A stretch of 64,000 nucleotides of DNA from Alphaproteobacteria bacterium (GTDB lineage Bacteria; Pseudomonadota; Alphaproteobacteria; Rhodobacterales; Rhodobacteraceae), in the NCBI GenBank assembly GCA_030425395.1, contig JAUIAS010000009.1:1-64000 (forward strand). The letters run 5' to 3'. Made by a program: the position numbers and the translations under genes. Shown in pieces: positions 10,407-17,946 of this stretch (its first letter is position 1; every line of letters begins with the position of its first letter). The notes beneath the pieces were generated by a model. It had not been told where the DNA came from and ran no database searches. It was given only the letters and a program-made list of their open reading frames with translations.

Positions 10407-10949
10407 TTGAGACGCGAAAATTCCAATCGGGGCCGATCCTTGTTCGAAATCGCACCGGAAACAGCCGCCGATTGGTGGGAAGTCGAGGCGCTTTACGATC
10501 TGTGCTTTGCGCCGGGTCGCGAGGCGCTGTCGTCGTATCGCCTGCGTGACGATACCCCGCCGGTGCGCGGGCTGTCGCAAGTTGCACGCGATCCCGATGC
10601 GATTCTGGCCGGAGCGATTCGATTCTGGCCGGTGCGCGTCGGCGGACGAGCGGCACTGTTGCTTGGGCCTGTTGCGGTGCACCCCACACGGCAGGGCGAA
10701 GGGCTGGGCGGTTTGCTGATCCGCGCGTCTCTCGAAACGGCGCGGGATATGGGCTGGTCGCGGGTGATGCTGGTCGGCGATGAACCCTATTACCGACGCT
10801 TTGGGTTCCAGCGGCTTTCGGGGGTGGAAATGCCCCCTCCGACCAACCCGGACCGGGTGCTTGGACAGGACCTGATACCGGGTAGCTGGCTAGGTGTGAC
10901 CGGACGTGTCACGAAATGGGATCGTGAGGATGTGACGCCCGAGGATTGA
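10407..10949 (+). CDS. GNAT family N-acetyltransferase
   Basis: A 180-residue GNAT. Acetyl-CoA motif A is LGPVAVHPTRQGEGLGGLLI (about residues 89-108), with Q-G-E-G-L-G at the pyrophosphate loop. It is followed by MLVGDEPYYRRFGFQRL, the motif typical of the YhbS-like subgroup. The start is uncertain: TTG at 10407 or TTG at 10440, neither with a strong ribosome site. The gene contains a 20-bp tandem duplication (10601-10640). It diverges from the flavin reductase gene. Confidence 0.83.
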   Translation: MRRENSNRGRSLFEIAPETAADWWEVEALYDLCFAPGREALSSYRLRDDTPPVRGLSQVARDPDAILAGAIRFWPVRVGGRAALLLGPVAVHPTRQGEGLGGLLIRASLETARDMGWSRVMLVGDEPYYRRFGFQRLSGVEMPPPTNPDRVLGQDLIPGSWLGVTGRVTKWDREDVTPED

Positions 10950-10980
10950 CTTTATCACCTGCGATGCCGACCTATCGGTT

Positions 10981-11739
10981 ATGGAATTGATCACGCAGAC
11001 ACCGGCCATTGACGCCGACACGGAGCTTGACCGCCTTGCCCGCCTTTATGCCACAGCGGGCGGGCCGGGGATGCGCGTTTTGGGAATGCTGGGAACGCGC
11101 GCGGAATCTCTGCTGGATCGGTTGCCCGGCCCGGTTCGGGTGCAATTGGGCGCGGCCACGGAACAGGCGCTGCATGCGGCGATGCGGGCGGCGGACGGAT
11201 CGCGGGCGACCATTCCCGAACAGGCACCGTGGGTGCAGCGCGCAGTGACCACCGCGATGGGGGCCGCAGGCGGAATGGGCGGTCTGCCCACCGCGCTGGT
11301 TGAACTGCCGGTAACCACCGCGGTGCTGTTGCGCAGCATTCAGGGGGCGGCGTCGCGGCATGGGTTCGATCCGGCGGCGGAAAGCGTCAAATTTGATTGC
11401 GTGCGCGTGTTTTCCGCCGCGGGGCCGCTGGCGCATGACGATGGGGTCGATACCGGGTTTCTGGCATTGCGGTTGACCCTGACTGGGACAGCAATGAACA
11501 AGCTGATCGCGGCGGTGGCACCGCGTCTGGGTCTGGTGCTGGGGCAAAAGCTGGCCGCGCAATCCGTGCCGGTGCTGGGGGCGCTGGCCGGGGCGGCGAC
11601 CAACTATGCCTATACCAGTTATTATCAATCCATGGCCGATGTGCATTTCGGGATGCGCCGTCTTGCCATGGAAACCGACAGGCCCGAGGCCGAGCTTCTG
11701 GATGATCTGCGGGGGCGGATGGCATTGCAGGCGTCTTGA
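10981..11739 (+). CDS. EcsC family protein
   Basis: A 252-residue protein of the EcsC family, named after a gene next to the Bacillus EcsAB ABC transporter. Visible features are a Gly/Ala-rich amphipathic region with GGMGGLPTALVELPVTTAVLL (residues about 98-118), a second segment GLVLGQKLAAQSVPVLGALAG, and the late NYAYTSYYQSMADVHFGMRRL. The hydrophobic stretches may associate with membranes. No catalytic residue is evident. It follows the GNAT gene by 31 bp. Confidence 0.82.
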   Translation: MELITQTPAIDADTELDRLARLYATAGGPGMRVLGMLGTRAESLLDRLPGPVRVQLGAATEQALHAAMRAADGSRATIPEQAPWVQRAVTTAMGAAGGMGGLPTALVELPVTTAVLLRSIQGAASRHGFDPAAESVKFDCVRVFSAAGPLAHDDGVDTGFLALRLTLTGTAMNKLIAAVAPRLGLVLGQKLAAQSVPVLGALAGAATNYAYTSYYQSMADVHFGMRRLAMETDRPEAELLDDLRGRMALQAS

Positions 11740-11795
11740 CAAGCCGCCGTTGCTGGCGATTCTGTCGTCGGACCCGCAGCTTGGGAGCTGTTGCC

Positions 11796-12260
11796 ATGCC
11801 ACGCCCAAAGAAAGCCCCGAAACTGCGTTCGGGAAAAAAAACCACCAACACCAAAGCGCAATACGCCGCGCTTTGTTATCGCAAGACGGGCCGCAAATTC
11901 GAAGTTCTCCTGATCACGTCGCGCGGAACCGGGCGCTGGATCTTGCCCAAGGGGTGGCCCATGATTGGGAAAACTCCCGAGGAAACCGCCGCTCAGGAAG
12001 CATGGGAAGAGGCGGGCGTGGTGGGCACGCCCAAGGACAAGTGCGTCGGGCTTTATGGCTATACCAAATTCGAAGATAGCGAAAAGGCGTTTGCCTGCAC
12101 CGCGCTTGTGTATCCTCTCAAGGTCAAGAAGCTCGAAGACAAGTTCCCCGAAAAAGGCCAGCGCAAGCGCGGGTGGTTTTCGCCAAAGAAGGCATCCAAA
12201 CGGGTGGCCGAACCTGAATTGGCCCGCCTATTGCGGAACTTTGATCCCCGCGGGCTCTGA
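11796..12260 (+). CDS. Nudix hydrolase
   Basis: A 154-residue Nudix protein related to diphosphoinositol/diadenosine polyphosphate phosphatases. The Nudix box begins at GKTPEETAAQEAWEEAG (about residues 55-71). The usual Arg of the RE pair is Gln here, while the metal-binding EEAG core is intact. RWILPKGWP precedes the box, as in the family. The N-terminus is basic (PRPKKAPKLRSGKK). The ATG at 11796 follows GGGAG. Confidence 0.88.
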   Translation: MPRPKKAPKLRSGKKTTNTKAQYAALCYRKTGRKFEVLLITSRGTGRWILPKGWPMIGKTPEETAAQEAWEEAGVVGTPKDKCVGLYGYTKFEDSEKAFACTALVYPLKVKKLEDKFPEKGQRKRGWFSPKKASKRVAEPELARLLRNFDPRGL

Positions 12261-12334
12261 CGGGTGTTGGCGGTGTCGTCTCTTGATCCTGTGGTGAAAA
12301 CGGATACATCTGTGCCATCGGTTCCGAGGGTTCC

Positions 12335-12781
12335 ATGATCCAGTACACGCTTAAATGTGCCGATGGGCACACATTCGATAGCTGGTTCCAGTCCGGCGCG
12401 GCCTATGACAAGCTGGCCGCAGCAGGCATGGTGGCCTGCGCTGTCTGCGGATCGTCCAAGGTTTCCAAATCCATAATGGCCCCGCGCGTGCGGGCTGCCC
12501 GCGACGCCGCACCAGAGCCGACCCAGCCCGCACCATCCGGACCACTTTCGGCACCGGCAAGCCCGGCCGAACAGGCGCTTGCCGAATTGCGCCGCAAGGT
12601 CGAACAAAACTCTGATTATGTGGGTCTGAATTTTGCCACCGAAGCCCGCGCCATGCACGATGGCGACGCACCCGAACGCGCCATCTATGGCGAAGCCAAC
12701 ATAGAAGAGGCCCGCGGCCTGATCGAAGACGGCATTCCCGTGATGCCCCTGCCATTCCGTCCCGGAAGAAAGAACAATTGA
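12335..12781 (+). CDS. DUF1178 family protein
   Basis: A 148-residue protein with a zinc-ribbon-like N-terminus: MIQYTLKCADGHTFDSWF, then VACAVCGSSKVSKSIMAPRV. The three visible Cys (C8, C34, C37) could bind a metal with a His. The middle is a Pro/Ala-rich linker (about residues 55-75), and the C-terminal helix region ends VMPLPFRPGRK. This matches DUF1178. Function unknown. The stop is adjacent to the SDR start. Confidence 0.87.
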   Translation: MIQYTLKCADGHTFDSWFQSGAAYDKLAAAGMVACAVCGSSKVSKSIMAPRVRAARDAAPEPTQPAPSGPLSAPASPAEQALAELRRKVEQNSDYVGLNFATEARAMHDGDAPERAIYGEANIEEARGLIEDGIPVMPLPFRPGRKNN

Positions 12782-12782
12782 A

Positions 12783-13427
12783 ATGAACATCGTCATTACC
12801 GGTGCCAATCGGGGCATTGGCCGCGCCATGGCCGACCATTACCGCGCGGCGGGCCACACTGTAACCGGCACTGCCCGCGACGGGTCCGAGGCGGTGACGC
12901 TGGACCTTGGCCGCCCTGAAACCGTGGCGGCCGCGCTGGCCCCTGTGACCGAAGGCACCGTCGATCTGCTGGTGTGCAACGCAGGCGTCTATGTTGACAA
13001 GGGACAACCGCTGGACGGCGGGTATGATGCGTCGATGTGGGCGGATACCTTTGCGGTGAATGTCACCGGCGTGTTCCTGACCATTCAGGCGCTGCTGCCC
13101 GCGCTGCGCCGGTCGAAGGCGGGAAAAATTGCGATCATTTCATCGCAGATGGCGTCGGACACCAACGCGCCGGGCGGATCGTATATCTACCGTGCGTCCA
13201 AGGCAGCGGCCCTGAATCTGGGGCGCAATCTCGCGGTGGATCTCACCGGTGAGGGCATCGCCGTGGGCATCTATCATCCTGGGTGGGTGCGGACCGACAT
13301 GGGCGGGCCGTCCGCTGCCATCGACATGACGGAAAGCGCCACGGGGCTGATCGCGCGGTTCGATGCGCTGGGCATGGAAACCACCGGCTGTTTCGAAACA
13401 TGGGACGGGCGCGATCACCCGTTTTAG
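12783..13427 (+). CDS. Short-chain dehydrogenase/reductase
   Basis: A 214-residue classical SDR. Cofactor motif TGANRGIG lies at residues 6-13. NAG is in LLVCNAGVY, the catalytic Ser in IISSQMASD, and the Tyr-x3-Lys in YRASKAA. The strand after the glycine motif lacks a clear acidic residue but has TARDG, so NADP preference is possible. It starts 2 bp after DUF1178. The substrate is unknown. Confidence 0.9.
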   Translation: MNIVITGANRGIGRAMADHYRAAGHTVTGTARDGSEAVTLDLGRPETVAAALAPVTEGTVDLLVCNAGVYVDKGQPLDGGYDASMWADTFAVNVTGVFLTIQALLPALRRSKAGKIAIISSQMASDTNAPGGSYIYRASKAAALNLGRNLAVDLTGEGIAVGIYHPGWVRTDMGGPSAAIDMTESATGLIARFDALGMETTGCFETWDGRDHPF

Positions 13428-13519
13428 GGTCGCCCGCGACAATGCGAACGGCTGCGCGGTCTTGCGTTGGCGCCTGAAACGCCGTAACCCGCGCGCGAAC
13501 GGTGACCCGAGGACAGCCT

Positions 13520-14758
13520 ATGCCCATTCTGGTGATGAAATTCGGCGGCACATCCGTCGCCAACCTTGATCGCATCCGCCGCGCTGCGAAACGTGTCGGC
13601 GTCGAGGTCGCCAAAGGTTATGACGTGATCGTCATCGTCAGCGCCATGTCGGGCAAGACCAACGAACTTGTTGGCTGGGTCGGTGAGACCTCGCCGCTTT
13701 ATGACGCGCGCGAATACGATGCGGTGGTCAGTTCGGGTGAAAACGTGACCGCTGGTCTGATGGCGTTGACGCTTCAGGAAATGGATATCCCCGCCCGCAG
13801 CTGGCAAGGGTGGCAGGTGCCGGTGATGACCACCTCGGCGCACAGTCAGGCGCGCATCGAAGACATCCCGCCCGCCAATATCAAGGCCAAGTTTGCCGAA
13901 GGCATGAAGGTGGCCGTTGTCGCCGGTTTCCAGGGGGTCAGCCCAGAGGGCCGCATTACGACATTGGGACGTGGCGGATCCGACACCACCGCAGTGGCCT
14001 TTGCCGCGGCCTTCGACGCGGAGCGCTGCGATATCTATACGGATGTGGACGGCGTCTATACCACCGATCCGCGCATCTGCGACAAGGCGCGCAAGCTTGA
14101 CCGCATATCTTTTGAGGAAATGCTTGAGCTGGCTTCATTGGGGGCCAAGGTGCTTCAGACCCGGTCGGTCGAACTGGCCATGCGCTACAAGGTAAAGCTG
14201 CGGGTTCTCTCCAGCTTTGAGGAACAGTCCGACACCGCGGGAACGCTGGTGTGCGATGAGGAGGAAATCATGGAATCCAACGTTGTGGCCGGCGTCGCCT
14301 ACAGCCGGGACGAAGCAAAGCTGACCCTTGTTTCCGTGGCAGACCGCCCCGGCATCGCCGCGACGATCTTTACCGCGCTGGGCGATGCGGGCGTGAACGT
14401 GGACATGATCGTCCAGAACATCGGCGAAGATGGCCGCACGGACATGACATTCTCCTGCCCCACCGATCAGGTGATGCGCGCCGAGACCGCAATCGCAGAG
14501 GCGCGGAAAGAGAACGTCCTGAATTTCGAGGAACTGATCGCGGACAAGGATGTGGCCAAGATCTCGGTCGTCGGCATCGGTATGCGCAGCCACACCGGCG
14601 TGGCCGCTCAGATGTTCCGGGTGCTTTCGGCGGAAGGGATCAATATCAAGATCATCACCACATCCGAAATCAAGATTTCCGTGCTTATCGACCGCAAATA
14701 TATGGAACTTGCCGTTCAGGCGCTCCATGACGCGTTTGATCTGGACAAAGCGGGCTGA
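13520..14758 (+). CDS. lysC: Aspartate kinase
   Basis: A 412-residue monofunctional aspartokinase, the first step of lysine, methionine and threonine synthesis. It has the kinase motif VMKFGGTSVAN (residues 5-15), GRGGSDTTAVA, YTDVDGVYTTDPR, and two C-terminal ACT domains (from about residue 265), so feedback inhibition by lysine or threonine is expected. The ATG at 13520 follows GAGGACAG. A weak hairpin follows the stop. Confidence 0.97.
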   Translation: MPILVMKFGGTSVANLDRIRRAAKRVGVEVAKGYDVIVIVSAMSGKTNELVGWVGETSPLYDAREYDAVVSSGENVTAGLMALTLQEMDIPARSWQGWQVPVMTTSAHSQARIEDIPPANIKAKFAEGMKVAVVAGFQGVSPEGRITTLGRGGSDTTAVAFAAAFDAERCDIYTDVDGVYTTDPRICDKARKLDRISFEEMLELASLGAKVLQTRSVELAMRYKVKLRVLSSFEEQSDTAGTLVCDEEEIMESNVVAGVAYSRDEAKLTLVSVADRPGIAATIFTALGDAGVNVDMIVQNIGEDGRTDMTFSCPTDQVMRAETAIAEARKENVLNFEELIADKDVAKISVVGIGMRSHTGVAAQMFRVLSAEGINIKIITTSEIKISVLIDRKYMELAVQALHDAFDLDKAG

Positions 14759-14759
14759 C

Positions 14760-14784
14760 CCGGCCGCGATCCTTGGCCGGTCTT
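14760..14784 (+). terminator. Weak hairpin after lysC
   Basis: CCGGCC (14760-14765) pairs with GGCCGG (14775-14780) across a 9-nt loop, and TCTT follows. It starts directly after the lysC stop. The stem is short and the T-run minimal, so termination would be partial. Confidence 0.4.
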
Positions 14785-14922
14785 GGAAAATCCATTTCAA
14801 ACAGCCGATGGTTGTGATCTAAACGCAAGGTGGGCGTTCGGACGGTCTTTGGGGTGTGCCCATCCTGCATGGCCGTTCGCATGCCTGTTCAACAAATCCG
14901 GGAAGCGGAACCAAGGCGTATC

Positions 14923-17184
14923 ATGCCAGAGCGTATAGAAACCGAAAGTCGCAAACTGCTGGGTCGCCTGCGCGACACCATGGCCAGCGAAATCGCCGGG
15001 CAGGCGCGGCTTGACAAGATCACAAACCTGATCGCCGACAGCATGCGCACCGAGGTCTGTTCGATCTACCTGTTTCGGGATCCCGAAACCCTTGAGCTCT
15101 GTGCGACCGAAGGGCTGAAAAAGGAAGCCGTGCACGAAACCCGTATGCGGCTGGGCGAAGGCCTTGTCGGGCGCGTGGCGCGGCAGGGGCGGGTCGTCAA
15201 CACACCCGATGCCCCCTCTGCCAAGGGCTTCCGGTATATGCCCGAGACGGGTGAAGAAATTTATTCTTCCTTCCTTGGCGTGCCGATCCAGCGGCTTGGA
15301 GAAAAGCTGGGCGTTCTGGTGGTCCAGTCCAAGGAAAAACGCGAGTTTTCCGCCGACGAAATCTATGCGCTTGAAGTCGTGGCGATGGTTCTGGCCGAGA
15401 TGACGGAACTGGGTGTCTTCCTCGGCGAAGGTGCCGCCCTGAGCGCGCGCCACCAGCAATCCGAACTGATCCGGGGTATAACAGGTCAGGAAGGCACAGC
15501 CGAAGGCCATGTCTGGCTGCACGAACCGCGCGTCGTGGTGACCAACCCAATTGCGGACGATCCCCAAAAGGAACAGGAACGCCTGAACGAGGCGGTCGAA
15601 CAACTGCGCGTGGGCGTCGACAAGATGCTCGAGATGTCGACCGCGTCGGACAAGGACCACCGGCAGGTTCTCGAAGCCTATCGGATGTTTGCCAATTCCA
15701 AAGGGTGGATGCGGCGCATGGAAGCCGACATCGACAACGGCCTGAGCGCCGAAGCCGCGGTGGAAAAGGAACAGTCGCTGGCCCGGTCGCGCATGTCGCA
15801 GGCCAAGGACAATTACCTGCGTGAACGGCTGAACGATCTGGACGATCTGTCCAACCGGCTACTGCGTATTCTGACCGGACAAGGCCGGGAAACCGGCGCG
15901 GAGCTGCCCGCCGATCCGATCCTTGTGGCGCGCAATATCGGTCCGGGTGACCTTCTGGAATATGGGCGCAGCCTGCGCGGTATCGTGCTGGAAGAGGGCT
16001 CTGTCGGATCGCATGCCGCGATCGTCGCGCGGGCATTGGCGATCCCGCTGATCGTGCGCGCGGAACGTATCACCACAGAGGCGCTGAACGGCGACCAGAT
16101 CATGGTGGACGGAGATCAAGGCATCGTGCACCTGCGCCCGGACGACTCCGTGGTCAACGCGTTCCGTGACAAGATCGCCATGCAGGCACAGGCGCAGCAT
16201 AGGTATACCTCGATCCGGGACAAGCCCGCCACGACCCTGTCGGGCGAGACGATTACGCTGACCATGAACGCGGGGCTGATGGCGGACCTGCCGTCGCTGG
16301 ACAGTTCCGGGGCAGAAGGTGTTGGCCTGTTTCGCACCGAACTACAGTTTCTGGTGCGCAATCAGATGCCCAAACGCATGGAGCTTGCCGCGCTTTATTC
16401 GCGGGTGCTGGATGCAGCCGGGGGCAAGCGGGTGGCGTTTCGCACGCTCGATATCGGGTCGGACAAGGTGTTGCCCTATATGAAACCCAACGACGAGCCC
16501 AATCCGGCGTTGGGCTGGCGCGCGATCCGTGTGGGGCTGGACAAGCCCGGCGTAATGCGCATGCAGCTTCAGGCGTTGATCCGCGCGGCGAACGGCCGTC
16601 CATTGACGATCATGTTTCCTTTTGTCGCCCAATATGATGAATACCGCGCCGCCCGTGCCGAGGTCGACAAAGCGATCCAGCGAGAGGAACGGCTGGGCCA
16701 CGCATTGCCGGAAAAGATCGAGATCGGGGCCATGCTTGAGACGCCAAGCCTTGCCTTTGCGCCACGCCAGTTTTTTGAAGAGGTGGAGTTTCTCTCGATC
16801 GGGGGCAACGATCTCAAACAGTTCTTCTTTGCTGCTGATCGGGAAAACGAGCGGGTGCGCCGCCGCTATGATACTTTGAATGTGAGTTTTCTGAGCTTTA
16901 TCGAAAGCATCGTTGAGCGCTGTGCGCAAACCGGCACGCCGCTGAGCTTTTGTGGCGAGGATGCGGGACGCCCCGTCGAGGCCGCCTGTTTTGCCGCGAT
17001 CGGGTTGCGCAGCCTGTCGATGCGGCCCGCCTCAATCGGGCCGGTCAAGAGCCTGTTGCGGCGCATTGATCTGGGGACGCTGAGAGCGGTCATGGATGAA
17101 GCACGCGACAGTGGCGTTCAGAGCGTCCGCCCCGCGGTTATGGAGCATTTGCGCACCGCGATGGCGACGACGGCTGGCAGCTAG
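14923..17184 (+). CDS. ptsP: PTS-Ntr enzyme I (PEP-protein phosphotransferase)
   Basis: A 753-residue enzyme I of the nitrogen-related phosphotransferase system. It autophosphorylates from PEP and passes phosphate to NPr and EIIA-Ntr. An N-terminal GAF domain (about residues 15-150) precedes the EI N-domain. The phosphorylated residue is His364 in GSHAAIVARAL. The PEP-binding barrel includes EGVGLFRTE and the late SIGGNDLKQF and FCGEDAG segments. The ATG at 14923 gives the family length, and longer frames add an unrelated N-terminus. Metabolite sensing through GAF is inferred. Confidence 0.95.
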   Translation: MPERIETESRKLLGRLRDTMASEIAGQARLDKITNLIADSMRTEVCSIYLFRDPETLELCATEGLKKEAVHETRMRLGEGLVGRVARQGRVVNTPDAPSAKGFRYMPETGEEIYSSFLGVPIQRLGEKLGVLVVQSKEKREFSADEIYALEVVAMVLAEMTELGVFLGEGAALSARHQQSELIRGITGQEGTAEGHVWLHEPRVVVTNPIADDPQKEQERLNEAVEQLRVGVDKMLEMSTASDKDHRQVLEAYRMFANSKGWMRRMEADIDNGLSAEAAVEKEQSLARSRMSQAKDNYLRERLNDLDDLSNRLLRILTGQGRETGAELPADPILVARNIGPGDLLEYGRSLRGIVLEEGSVGSHAAIVARALAIPLIVRAERITTEALNGDQIMVDGDQGIVHLRPDDSVVNAFRDKIAMQAQAQHRYTSIRDKPATTLSGETITLTMNAGLMADLPSLDSSGAEGVGLFRTELQFLVRNQMPKRMELAALYSRVLDAAGGKRVAFRTLDIGSDKVLPYMKPNDEPNPALGWRAIRVGLDKPGVMRMQLQALIRAANGRPLTIMFPFVAQYDEYRAARAEVDKAIQREERLGHALPEKIEIGAMLETPSLAFAPRQFFEEVEFLSIGGNDLKQFFFAADRENERVRRRYDTLNVSFLSFIESIVERCAQTGTPLSFCGEDAGRPVEAACFAAIGLRSLSMRPASIGPVKSLLRRIDLGTLRAVMDEARDSGVQSVRPAVMEHLRTAMATTAGS

Positions 17185-17310
17185 GAGCTTTCGCGCTCTG
17201 CGTGGGTTTTCAAGCCAGGGTCGTCTCTTCTGTTTCAGGTAACTGACCTGCGGTGTCGGGCCGAGGGGGAATAAACATATTGTGCGCCTTTGGCGCATTC
17301 CTGTTGTTTT

Positions 17311-17364
17311 GTGCCGTGCTGCGCACGTCGGAGTTTTAGGTTTTGCGCCGTGCTGCGCACGTCG
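17311..17364 (+). repeat. Direct repeat of a 20-mer (two copies)
   Basis: GTGCCGTGCTGCGCACGTCG at 17311-17330 recurs at 17345-17364 with one mismatch at the second base. The copies are separated by 14 bp. Each contains the palindrome GTGCTGCGCAC-like core, so each can form a small hairpin. Its role is unknown. Confidence 0.85.
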
Positions 17365-17368
17365 CGGG

Positions 17369-17408
17369 GCGCCTCCGGCGGGGGTATTTGAAACGAGAAA
17401 GAGACAGG
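17369..17408 (+). repeat. Intergenic repeat, copy A
   Basis: Contains GCCTCCGGCGGGGGTATTTG followed by AAACGAGAAAGAGACAGG. Closely related sequences lie at 50198-50223 and 59641-59674, both on the minus strand. It reads in the same direction as the preceding ptsP gene. Confidence 0.85.
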
Positions 17409-17587
17409 CTCTTGCTGCCGAGGGCCGCGGTGGTTTTGCCGGTGAGGTGCAAGAAGGATTCTTTTCGAATGATTACAGGATCTTGCGGTTTGTTTTGAAG
17501 GGGTTTGCGAGGCCTTTGATGGGTGCGCGTGGGGGGCACTTGACGAAACTGCAGATTCTCCGGGTTGGAAAGAAATTTCATATTTAT

Positions 17588-17764
17588 GATTTTTGGGGCG
17601 GGTTATCCCCAAAAATCCTTCCATAGTTTTGATATCCTGATTTTTTGAGCCAGATTGTGGATAAAAAACTGTGGGGGTGTTTCGCCGGGAATTTGCGCGA
17701 TCGGAGCGAAATTTGTATAAGAAACGCGGAAATTGGCACAGGGTTTGGAGCTTCCTGTGGATAT
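17588..17764. promoter_or_regulatory. DnaA-box cluster with 11-bp inverted repeat
   Basis: A perfect inverted repeat has arms GATTTTTGGGG (17588-17598) and CCCCAAAAATC (17607-17617). The loop and right arm include TTATCCCCA (17604-17612), one mismatch from the DnaA box TTATCCACA. A perfect box lies on the minus strand at 17656-17664, and a one-mismatch box (TGTGGATAT) at 17756-17764. The stretch is AT-rich relative to the window. It could be a replication-initiation site or a DnaA-controlled promoter; neither is proven. Confidence 0.5.
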
Positions 17765-17946
17765 CTGCACTTTCGCCAAGTAAATCAGCGGTCTGCCCGC
17801 GTAACTTGACGCCATATTCAAGAGAGAGAGCCGTTACGCGGTGTCACAGTTTGGTGCAGTCGTGACATCCATGTGCTTGGCGGTAGTCAAGGCTTTGAGG
17901 CGCTCTTATGGTGATCGGCACAGGAGCGTACCGAGGGGGGACTGCG

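Larger units (their letters stand above)
17185..17946. other. 762-bp gene-free region with structured elements
   Basis: Between ptsP and the monooxygenase gene I find no convincing coding frame. The 114-codon frame at 17282-17626 runs through repeats and has no family likeness. From left to right the region holds a hairpin-like TGCGCC/GGCGCA element near 17283, a duplicated 20-mer, an intergenic repeat copy, two GATTC (CcrM-type GANTC) sites, and then an AT-richer part with DnaA-box-like sequences. Confidence 0.7.

Noticed and set aside
17282..17626. A 114-codon plus-strand frame in the ptsP-monooxygenase gap
   Set aside because: It spans the duplicated 20-mer, the intergenic repeat and the inverted repeat, and shows no family resemblance. 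The repeats explain the openness better than coding does.
17588..17764. Confident call of the chromosomal replication origin
   Set aside because: Three DnaA-box-like sites are suggestive, but no dnaA, hemE, gidA or parAB is present and there is no genome-wide skew to test. I kept it only as a candidate.
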